Of a DNA stretch of 46,924 bases, positions 40,927 to 46,924 are shown piece by piece. The number at the start of each line of letters is the position of its first letter. Within the stretch, counting starts at the first letter, position 1. A program made the position numbers and the translations under genes. This DNA is from CAYQSU01 sp964420325 (lineage in GTDB: Bacteria; Pseudomonadota; Alphaproteobacteria; Rhodospirillales; Defluviicoccaceae). The stretch spans positions 1 to 46,924 of the forward strand of contig CAYQSU010000020.1 in NCBI GenBank assembly GCA_964420325.1. Direction: 5' to 3'. The notes below the pieces were generated by a model, which saw only the letters and a list, made by a program, of their open reading frames with translations, was not told the origin of the DNA and did not search any database.

Positions 40927-42273
40927 ATGAGAGTACGTAGACCTGTGTTGGCCACCGCGATCGTCACGGCAACGACGCTGTCGTTCGCGGCTGCGGAGGT
41001 TCAGGCCGCCGAGCAGTTCATCCCCATGCTGGCCTATCGCGTCGGCCCGTACGCGGCCGGCGGATCCGGGATGTTCGGCGGCTTCGAGGATTATCTCGCC
41101 CTCATCAACGAGCGCGACGGCGGCATCAACGGCGTCAAGCTCACCTGGGAGGAGTGCGAAACCGAGTACAGCCCCGACCGCGGCGTCGAATGCTACGAGC
41201 GGCTGAAGAACAAGGGCCCGACCGGCGGCACGGTGTTCCATCCGCTGTCGACCGGCATCACCTACCGGCTGATCGAACGGGCGACGGTGGACAAGATCCC
41301 GATCGTCTCCCTGGGATACGGGCGGACCGACGCCACCGAGGGGCGGGTGTTCCCGTGGATCTTCCCGCTGATCACCAACTACTGGTCGCAGAACACGACC
41401 AAGATCAAGTTCATCGGCATGCAAGAAGGCGGGATGGACAAGCTCAAGGGCAAGAAGATCGCCAACATCTACCACGAATCGAGCTACGGCAAGGAGACCA
41501 TCCCCGTCCTCGACGCGCAGGCCGCGCAACACGGCTTCGAGGTCAAGCACTACCCGGTTCCGCACCCGGGCCAGGAGCAGAAGGCGATCTGGCTGGACAT
41601 CAGGCGCTACAAGCCTGATTGGGTGATCCTCCGCGGCTGGGGGGTGATGAACCCGACGGCGATCTCCGAGGCGGCACGCTCCGGCTATCCGCGCGAGAGG
41701 ATCGTCGGCGTGTGGTGGAGCGGTGCCGAGGAGGACGTGATCCCCGCCGGCGATGCCGCCAAGGGCTTCATCGCCGCCGGCTTCCATCCGTCGGGGACCG
41801 ATTTCCCGGTCCTGCAGGAGATCGTCAAGCTCGTCCACGACAAGGGGAAGGGCAACATCGACCGGGCGCGAGTCGGAACCATCTACCACAACCGCGGCGT
41901 CATCCACGGCATCGTCACCACCGAGGCGATCCGCATCGCCCAGGAGAAGTTCGGCAAGAAGGGCCAGGCCATCACCGGCGAGGAGATGCGCTGGGGCCTC
42001 GAGAACCTCGACATCACCGAGGCGCGCATCAAGGAACTCGGCGCCGAAGGCCTGATGCAGCCGCTCAAGGTGACGTGCAAGGACCACGAGGGCGGCGGCT
42101 TGGTCAAGTTCCAGCAGTGGGACGGCAGCAAGTGGGAGGTGATCAGCGACTGGATCGAGGCCGACCGCGCGCTGGTCCGGCCGATGATCGAGGCGTCCGC
42201 CCGGAAATACGCCGAGGAGAAGGGCATCGAAGTCCGCAAGGGCGAGTCCATGGGATCGGACTGCGGCCTGTAG
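40927..42273 (+). CDS. livK: LivK-type periplasmic substrate-binding protein
   Basis: A 448-residue protein with a signal peptide (hydrophobic 8-24, cleavage near VQAAEQ) and a type-I periplasmic binding fold. Segments include FGGFEDYLALINERDGGINGVKL, ECYERLKNKGP and LKGKKIANIYHESSYGKE. It captures the substrate for the LivGHMF transporter. It is longer than leucine-binding proteins (about 370). The subfamily is commonly found next to acyl-CoA ligases rather than amino-acid genes. AAGGGAGGA is an excellent RBS. It lies 114 bp after livM, in a gap with its own promoter-like sequence. Confidence 0.93.
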   Translation: MRVRRPVLATAIVTATTLSFAAAEVQAAEQFIPMLAYRVGPYAAGGSGMFGGFEDYLALINERDGGINGVKLTWEECETEYSPDRGVECYERLKNKGPTGGTVFHPLSTGITYRLIERATVDKIPIVSLGYGRTDATEGRVFPWIFPLITNYWSQNTTKIKFIGMQEGGMDKLKGKKIANIYHESSYGKETIPVLDAQAAQHGFEVKHYPVPHPGQEQKAIWLDIRRYKPDWVILRGWGVMNPTAISEAARSGYPRERIVGVWWSGAEEDVIPAGDAAKGFIAAGFHPSGTDFPVLQEIVKLVHDKGKGNIDRARVGTIYHNRGVIHGIVTTEAIRIAQEKFGKKGQAITGEEMRWGLENLDITEARIKELGAEGLMQPLKVTCKDHEGGGLVKFQQWDGSKWEVISDWIEADRALVRPMIEASARKYAEEKGIEVRKGESMGSDCGL

Positions 42274-42313
42274 GCTGACCGAGGCTCGCGATCGATCGAG
42301 GGCAACAGACGCC

Positions 42314-43123
42314 ATGGCCGAGAACAACGTCCTTCTCACCGTCAACAATATCGAGGTGATCTACGATCACGTCATCCTGGTGCTGAAGGGCGTCTCGCTG
42401 GAGGTTCCCGTGGGGGGCGTCATCGCCCTCCTCGGGGCCAACGGCGCGGGCAAGACCACCACCATCAAGGCGATCTCGAATCTGCTGGCGACCGAACGCG
42501 GGGACGTGACCAAAGGGTCGATCCAGTTCGACGGCTCACGCATCGACAAGCTCAACCCGTCCGAGGTGGTGAAGCGGGGCATCATCCAGGTGATGGAGGG
42601 GCGCCACGTCTTCGAGCACCTGACCGTCGAGGAGAACCTGTTGACCGGCGCCTACCTGCGCAAGGACGGCGGCGCCGCCATCAGGACCGATCTCGAAAAG
42701 GTCTACCACTACTTCCCGCGGCTCAAGGAGCGCCGCACCTCGCAGGCCGGCTACACCTCGGGCGGCGAGCAGCAGATGATCGCCATCGGCCGGGCACTTA
42801 TGGCGAAGCCGAAGATGATGCTGCTCGACGAGCCGTCGATGGGTCTGGCGCCGCAGCTGGTCACGGAGATCTTCGAGATCGTCAGCGCGCTCAACCGCGA
42901 GGAGCGGGTGAGCCTGCTCATCGCCGAGCAGAACGCCATGGTGGCGCTCAAGTACGCGCACTACGGCCACATCCTGGAGAACGGCCGCGTGGTGATGGAC
43001 GGCGACGCCGCGTCCTTGCGCGAGAACGAGGACGTCAAGGAGTTCTACCTCGGTCTCAGCTCGGGCGGCCGCAGGAGCTTCCGCGACGTCAAGCACTACC
43101 GCCGCCGCAAGCGCTGGCTGTGA
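42314..43123 (+). CDS. livF: LivF-type ABC ATPase
   Basis: A 269-residue ATPase. Walker A GANGAGKT is at 41-48, Q-loop GIIQVMEGRHVF and the signature region YTSGGEQQM follow. Walker B MMLLDEPSMGLAPQL and LIAEQN complete the LivF pattern. It pairs with the LivG-type ATPase to energise import. The C-terminus is extended by about 20 very basic residues (SFRDVKHYRRRKRWL), unlike usual LivF, which may contact membrane lipids or a partner. It sits 40 bp after livK. Confidence 0.94.
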   Translation: MAENNVLLTVNNIEVIYDHVILVLKGVSLEVPVGGVIALLGANGAGKTTTIKAISNLLATERGDVTKGSIQFDGSRIDKLNPSEVVKRGIIQVMEGRHVFEHLTVEENLLTGAYLRKDGGAAIRTDLEKVYHYFPRLKERRTSQAGYTSGGEQQMIAIGRALMAKPKMMLLDEPSMGLAPQLVTEIFEIVSALNREERVSLLIAEQNAMVALKYAHYGHILENGRVVMDGDAASLRENEDVKEFYLGLSSGGRRSFRDVKHYRRRKRWL

Positions 43124-43194
43124 GCCGGCGCGGCGAGAGGCCGTCAGCAAGCGGAGGTTCGCGCGCCGCAGTCGTTGGACGGGGGGACCAGACG

Positions 43195-44421
43195 TTGGAC
43201 GAGCACTACGATGAACTGGAAACGCGCGACCCGCGGGCTCGCGCGGCGCAGCAGTTCTCCGAGCTTCCCTACCAGATCGCCAATGCCAAGGCGAACACCG
43301 CGCACTTCGGCCGGCTGTTCGCGGACTTGGATACCGAGGCGATCGCCAGCCGCGAGGCGCTGGCCGGGCTGCCGGTCACCCGCAAGTCGAACCTGATCGA
43401 CCTGCAGGAGGCCGACCGGCCGTTCGGCGGTCTGGCGGCCGTGGCACCCGGCCGTCTCCGGCGCGTGTTCCAGTCGCCCGGCCCGATCTACGATGCCGAG
43501 GGGCCGGGCCGCGACTACTGGCGGACGGCCCGGGCGTTCCATGCCGCGGGCTTCCGCCCGGGAGAGGTCATCCACAACGCCTTCGCCTACCATCTGACGC
43601 CGGCGGGCGCGATGGTGGAGACGGGCGCCGAGGCGCTCGGGTGCGCCGTGTTCCCGGCCGGCACCGGCAACACCGAGCTGCAGGTGCGGGCGATCCGCGA
43701 CCTGCGTCCCGCCTGCTATGTCGGCACGCCATCGTTCCTCAGTATGCTGTTGGAGCGGAGCCGGGAACTCGGTTTCGACATCTCCAGCCTGACCAAGGCG
43801 GCGGTCGCCGGCGAGGCCCTGTCGACCAGCCTCCGCGCGACGTTCAAGGACGCCGGCATCGGCGTCACCCAGTGGTACGCGACCGCCGATATCGGACTCA
43901 TCGCCTACGAATCGTCGGCCCACGAAGGGCTGATCGTCGACGAGCGGATCATCGTCGAGATCGTCCGTCCCGGAACCGGCGACCCCGTTCCCGACGGCGA
44001 GGTCGGCGAGGTGGTGGTCACCACGTTCTGCCGTGACTACCCGCTCATTCGCTTCGCCACCGGGGACCTCTCCGCGCTGCTGCCGGGCCCGAGCCCCTGC
44101 GGGCGAACCAACATGCGCCTCAAGGGCTGGCTCGGGCGGGCCGATCAGACGACCAAGGTCAAGGGCATGTTCGTCCACCCGACGCAGATCGCCGAGGTCG
44201 TGAAACGCCATCCGGAGATCCTGAAGGCGCGCCTCGTCGTCAGCCAGGAGGCGGACCGGGACGTCATGACCCTGCACTGCGAGACCTTCGGCGTCAACGC
44301 CCGGGCCATCGAGGAGACGATCCAAGCGGTCTGCAAGCTGAAGGGCCGCGTCGAGGTCACGGCGCCGGGAACGCTGCCCAACGACGGCAAGGTCATCGAC
44401 GATATCCGCACCCACGCCTGA
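43195..44421 (+). CDS. Phenylacetate-CoA ligase family protein
   Basis: A 408-residue AMP-dependent ligase of the PaaK type. The opening YDELETRDPRARAAQQFSEL is a PaaK-family hallmark, followed by LPVTRKSNL, SPGPIYDAEG, AVAGEALS and the C-terminal RADQTTKVKGMFVHP. The usual Ser/Thr-Gly-rich loop is reduced to QSPGP, as in other members of this subgroup. It probably activates an aromatic or other carboxylate to its CoA ester. TTG at 43195 is preferred because a GGGGGGA RBS precedes it and homology starts there. A GTG at 43120 overlapping the livF stop (GTGA) is the alternative and has no RBS. Confidence 0.9.
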   Translation: MDEHYDELETRDPRARAAQQFSELPYQIANAKANTAHFGRLFADLDTEAIASREALAGLPVTRKSNLIDLQEADRPFGGLAAVAPGRLRRVFQSPGPIYDAEGPGRDYWRTARAFHAAGFRPGEVIHNAFAYHLTPAGAMVETGAEALGCAVFPAGTGNTELQVRAIRDLRPACYVGTPSFLSMLLERSRELGFDISSLTKAAVAGEALSTSLRATFKDAGIGVTQWYATADIGLIAYESSAHEGLIVDERIIVEIVRPGTGDPVPDGEVGEVVVTTFCRDYPLIRFATGDLSALLPGPSPCGRTNMRLKGWLGRADQTTKVKGMFVHPTQIAEVVKRHPEILKARLVVSQEADRDVMTLHCETFGVNARAIEETIQAVCKLKGRVEVTAPGTLPNDGKVIDDIRTHA

Positions 44422-44654
44422 GCCTCGCCGGGCCGGGCCCCGCCGCTCCGATCGCGAGCGCTGCATTCTTCGCACTTGCAAACGGAGCGCTGCCGCCCGT
44501 GCGGCGGCGGTCCAGCCGCAACCCGGGATGCGAGCATGCGGCAGATCGAAATCGGAACCGGGTCGTGACCGACGGGTTCGTCTCAAGAAAAATCGCTATG
44601 AGGAAAACTTTAGCACACAATTGCCACAATTGGGGCATTAATTGGCAGGTGACA
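44422..44654. other. Intergenic region before the small RNAs
   Basis: No gene is supported. It contains a GC-rich hairpin near 44490-44510 (CCGCC/GGCGG, no T-run), then an unusually AT-rich stretch (about 44585-44645) that must hold the promoter of the first small RNA, although no clean -35/-10 pair stands out. An open frame from 44499 crosses the small RNA and is rejected. Confidence 0.5.
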
Positions 44655-44757
44655 CAGGCCTCCTACGAGACAGGACCGGAGATCCCCCATCTCCGGTTTC
44701 CCCGATCGGCACATGAGCCTGACTTGGCGGTCGGTCCCCTCACCGACCGCCATTTTT
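44655..44757 (+). ncRNA. Small RNA, copy 1
   Basis: Begins near the anti-Shine-Dalgarno-like GGCCTCCTACGAGACAGG. Hairpin 1 has nine perfect pairs, ACCGGAGAT (44675-44683) with ATCTCCGGT (44689-44697), and an all-C loop. A linker CCCCGATCGGC follows. The terminator hairpin GGCGGTCGGT (44726-44735) with ACCGACCGCC (44742-44751) ends in ATTTTTCTT. A closely similar element lies at 45077-45179, with base changes that preserve pairing. The CCTCCT could pair with ribosome-binding sites, suggesting a trans-acting regulator. I cannot assign a named family. The exact 5' end is a guess. Confidence 0.75.
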
Positions 44758-44760
44758 CTT

Positions 44761-45060
44761 TCCGCACAGAGCATCGCCGATCGGCGCGCTGCAACCGGCG
44801 ATCAAGTGCGCCGGTGAACAGCAGCCGCAGGCGAGGTCCGCAAGTGCGAAGCGAGGCAGCCGCCGCACCTGCGAAAACGCGCGGGAACGCGGAGGGAGGC
44901 ACACGCCCACTGGTTGGTCCGCGGCCGCCCCAAGGAAAATTAAATTGCATGTTTCCGAAATCGTGCCATTCATGGTGGTAAACGCCTTGGCGCCGCCAAG
45001 AAAAAGCGCGGAATGCCGACGAAAATCGCGCACATAACACTGGCGTTCATCGGGCTCTCG
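44761..45060. other. Spacer between the two small RNAs
   Basis: About 300 bp with no supported gene. GC-rich for the first half, then an AT-rich patch (44935-44950). Short open frames on both strands have no RBS or recognisable content. The last 25 bp lead into the promoter of the second small RNA. Confidence 0.45.
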
Positions 45061-45064
45061 TCGT

Positions 45065-45070
45065 TATAAT
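45065..45070 (+). promoter_or_regulatory. -10 box of small RNA copy 2
   Basis: TATAAT, a perfect consensus -10, placed 7 bp before the predicted RNA start. The -35 region (about 45041-45047, TGGCGTT) is poor. Confidence 0.55.
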
Positions 45071-45076
45071 GATTAC

Positions 45077-45179
45077 TCCAAGCCTCCTATGAGACAGGGC
45101 CGGAGATACCCCCATCTCTGGTATCCCCGATCGGCTCACATGCCGCACTTGGCGGTTAGCGAAAGCTAACCGCCATTTT
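45077..45179 (+). ncRNA. Small RNA, copy 2
   Basis: Paralogue of the element at 44655-44757, sharing AGCCTCCTATGAGACAGG. Hairpin 1 is GCCGGAGAT (45099-45107) with ATCTCTGGT (45114-45122), and the loop is C-rich. CCCCGATCGGC follows. The terminator hairpin is GGCGGTTAGC (45151-45160), GAAA tetraloop, GCTAACCGCC (45165-45174), then ATTTTC. Relative to copy 1 the terminator stem has three compensatory pair changes (C-G to T-A, G-C to A-T, T-A to C-G), and hairpin 1 keeps pairing through G-U wobbles. This is good evidence for a selected RNA structure. It ends 120 bp before ccmA. Confidence 0.8.
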
Positions 45180-45298
45180 CGTTGGATGCCGTGCGGCGAG
45201 GGCCGGCCGCACCGGCGTCACCTGCCGCGAGCCTTCCCGCGACTCTCGATGTCCACTAGGGTTCCGCTGCGCGAATTCCATGCGGCGGCGGAGGAACG

Positions 45299-45952
45299 AT
45301 GACCGTTTTCGGCGCGACCGGGCTCGGCTGCGTCCGCGGCGAGCGCACCGTGTTCACCGGTCTCGACTTCCGGGTCGCGGACGGCGGGGCGCTCGTGCTC
45401 ACCGGCGCCAACGGTACCGGCAAGTCGAGCCTGTTGCGGCTCCTGGCAGGGCTGGGGCGGCCGGCCGCCGGTAGGCTCGCATGGAACGGCGAGGACATCG
45501 ATGCCGACCGCGACGCCCATCGCCGGCGCGTCCAGTACGTCGGCCACGCCGACGCCGTCAAGCCAGTGCTGACGGTCTTCGAGCAGGTGCGGTTCTGGTC
45601 CGCGTTGCGATGCGTCGGAAACGACGACAACGTCGCGCGCACGCGGCGGGCGCTCCGCGCGTTCGGCATCGACCACCTCGCCGACGTCCCCGGCCGCTAT
45701 CTCTCCGCCGGCCAGAAGCGGCGGGTCAATCTCGCTCGCATCCTGACCACGCCGGCACCGGTGTGGCTGCTCGACGAGCCGCGGACCGCGCTCGATGCCG
45801 ACGCCGTCAAGCGCCTCGACGCGGCGATCGCGGCTCACCGCCTGGACGGCGGGCTGGTGGTCTTGGCCTTGCACGGCGGCGGCCACCCCGAGGGCGCCGA
45901 GGTGCTCGATCTCTCCCCGTTCGCCGGCGGCGGAGACGCACCCCGGTGCTGA
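45299..45952 (+). CDS. ccmA: Heme exporter ATP-binding protein CcmA
   Basis: A 217-residue ATPase of cytochrome c maturation. Walker A GANGTGKS is at 36-43, the Q-loop region VQYVGHADAVKPVLTV is characteristic of CcmA, and the ABC signature reads LSAGQKRRVNLAR. Walker B is WLLDEPRTALD, with Arg where most CcmA proteins have Thr. It powers release of holo-CcmE with CcmB, CcmC and CcmD. The ATG follows GGAGGAACG. The stop overlaps the ccmB start. The small-RNA pair lies immediately upstream. Confidence 0.95.
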   Translation: MTVFGATGLGCVRGERTVFTGLDFRVADGGALVLTGANGTGKSSLLRLLAGLGRPAAGRLAWNGEDIDADRDAHRRRVQYVGHADAVKPVLTVFEQVRFWSALRCVGNDDNVARTRRALRAFGIDHLADVPGRYLSAGQKRRVNLARILTTPAPVWLLDEPRTALDADAVKRLDAAIAAHRLDGGLVVLALHGGGHPEGAEVLDLSPFAGGGDAPRC

Positions 45953-46614
45953 GGCGAACGCTCGTCCTCGTTCACCGCGACCTGCGGCTCGCCTTCCGCC
46001 AGGGTTTCGACAGCCTCCTGGTCGTGGCGTTCTTCGTGCTGGCGGTCGTCCTCTTTCCGTTCGGCGTCGGCCCGGAGCCGAACATCCTCGCGCGCATCGC
46101 AGCCGGGGTCATCTGGGTGGCGGCACTGCTCGCCTCAACGCTCTCGCTGGAGCGCCTGTTCCTCGCCGATTACGAGGATGGCAGCCTGGAACTGCTGCTG
46201 CTGCAGCCGCTGCCGCTGGAGCTGGCCGTCGCCGCCAAGGTCGTAGCCCACTGGCTGACGACGGGGCTGCCGCTGGTCGCGGCGGCGCCACTGCTGGCCG
46301 TGCTGCTCGGCCTGCCGCAGGGCAGTCTCGGGACGCTGCTGGCGGCGCTCGCGGTCGGCACGCCCACCCTCAGCCTGATCGGCGCCGTCGGGGCGGCGCT
46401 CGTCCTGGGGTCCCGGCGCGGCGGCGTGCTGTTAAGTCTGCTCGTCCTGCCGCTCTACATCCCCGTCCTGATCTTCGGCGTCGCCGCCGCCGACGCCGCA
46501 GCGAGCGGGTTCACGGTCGCCCCGCAGCTGATGATGCTGACCGGCCTGCTCCTTGCCGCCGTGGTGCTGGCGCCGTGGGCCGCCGCGGCGGCGCTGCGTC
46601 AGGCGCTGGACTGA
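45946..46614 (+). CDS. ccmB: Heme exporter membrane protein CcmB
   Basis: A 222-residue integral membrane protein with six hydrophobic helices and typical CcmB segments: RDLRLAFRQGFDSLLVVAFF, SLERLFLADYEDGSLELLLLQPLPLE and a central GLPQGSLGTLLAALAVGTPTLSLIG. It forms the membrane part of the CcmAB ABC complex. The GTG start overlaps the ccmA stop by 7 bp. Length is normal for the family. The 106-bp gap to ccmC is larger than usual and includes TATACA (about 46671), possibly an internal promoter. Confidence 0.95.
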   Translation: MLRRTLVLVHRDLRLAFRQGFDSLLVVAFFVLAVVLFPFGVGPEPNILARIAAGVIWVAALLASTLSLERLFLADYEDGSLELLLLQPLPLELAVAAKVVAHWLTTGLPLVAAAPLLAVLLGLPQGSLGTLLAALAVGTPTLSLIGAVGAALVLGSRRGGVLLSLLVLPLYIPVLIFGVAAADAAASGFTVAPQLMMLTGLLLAAVVLAPWAAAAALRQALD

Positions 46615-46720
46615 AACCGGTCGTGCGCGTCACCGGACATCGCCGGCTTTCCGCCCTGCACAAAAGGATATACATAAAGAACGTGGGACGGTCCGGAGTC
46701 TCCGCCCCGGCCAGGAAGGG

Positions 46721-46924
46721 ATGATGCCGCGTTACGCCAATCCCAATCGCTTCCTCAGCCTGACGACACGCCTGCAGCCGTGGCTCGCCGGGCTGACGGT
46801 GGCGGCCCTGGCGGTTGGCCTGTATCTTGCGCTGTTCGCCTCGCCCGCCGACTACCAGCAAGGCGAGAGCGTGCGCATCATGTACGTGCACGTTCCGGCG
46901 GCGTGGATGGCGCTGTTCTGCTAC
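46721..46924 (+). CDS. ccmC: Heme lyase/chaperone CcmC, 5' part
   Basis: The first 68 codons of ccmC, cut by the window end. ANPNRFLSLTTRLQPWLA, the first transmembrane helix (about 22-42) and QGESVRIMYVHVPAAWMAL are diagnostic of CcmC, which delivers heme to CcmE in the periplasm. AGGAAGGG lies just before two adjacent ATGs (46721 and 46724), and either may be the start. It continues the ccmAB gene order usual in proteobacteria. Confidence 0.93.
   Translation, partial: MMPRYANPNRFLSLTTRLQPWLAGLTVAALAVGLYLALFASPADYQQGESVRIMYVHVPAAWMALFCY

Noticed and set aside
44499..44981. Possible 160-residue gene across small RNA copy 1, and opposite-strand frames at 44663-45040.
   Set aside because: They read through a conserved RNA with terminator, lack ribosome-binding sites and show no protein-like pattern.
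1..46924. Search for tRNA, rRNA, transposase, integrase, toxin-antitoxin and CRISPR signatures.
   Set aside because: No cloverleaf-like gene, transposase motif, terminal inverted repeat with target duplication, or regularly spaced repeats were recognised in the intergenic regions by eye.

Overview
The window is very GC-rich and densely coded. It looks like part of an alphaproteobacterial chromosome, plausibly Rhodospirillales or Geminicoccales. The evidence is the alphaproteobacterial-type ribosomal protein L28, the eukaryote-like NADP isocitrate dehydrogenase, the OpgG/OpgH glucan pair, a ccmABC cytochrome c maturation cluster and several carboxylate/acyl-CoA gene sets. The sequence opens with 15 G residues, which looks like a sequencing or assembly edge, and ends inside ccmC. 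No phage, insertion sequence, CRISPR array, rRNA or tRNA was found.

Left end (1-7438, all minus strand). Five tightly packed genes (acyl-CoA ligase, SDR, ACAD11-type acyl-CoA dehydrogenase, APH-like kinase, DUF6285 protein) match the gene content of the Pseudomonas lva (levulinate / 4-hydroxyacid) pathway. Upstream lie a 67-residue CxxC protein, a two-RCK potassium channel and a small DUF6394-type membrane protein.

7585-14145: opgH and opgG on the minus strand face icd, with a probable promoter for each in the intergenic region. A strong terminator separates icd from rpmB. rpmB and ygfZ converge and share bases in their stop codons.

14368-19818: a translationally coupled plus-strand surface-polysaccharide cluster (GT9, GT2, GT4, asparagine-synthase-like amidotransferase, alpha/beta hydrolase).

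19953-24908: a periplasmic set. It has a six-cysteine secreted protein of unknown function, a beta-propeller, a cupredoxin-like protein and a polytopic FedB-like membrane protein. Two promoters here carry similar AT-rich palindromes that stand out against the GC-rich background. A hypothetical protein and a double-TM2-domain protein follow.

24921-33348: an RND pump with its adaptor, a patatin-like lipoprotein, an OmpR/EnvZ-type two-component system and a secreted EF-hand protein. A striking pair of operator-like inverted repeats lies between the last two.

33506-34807: decayed purine salvage genes. The adenine deaminase remnant has a nonsense codon, a large internal deletion and an altered conserved motif. 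The facing hypoxanthine phosphoribosyltransferase remnant is N-terminally truncated and has an internal stop.

35211-44421: a Liv-type ABC transporter flanked by two acyl-CoA ligases, so it probably imports a carboxylate that is then CoA-activated. Its first ATPase carries an unusual extra N-terminal domain.

44422-46924: two tandem paralogous small RNAs, recognised from conserved hairpins with compensatory base changes and rho-independent terminators, followed by ccmA, ccmB and the start of ccmC.
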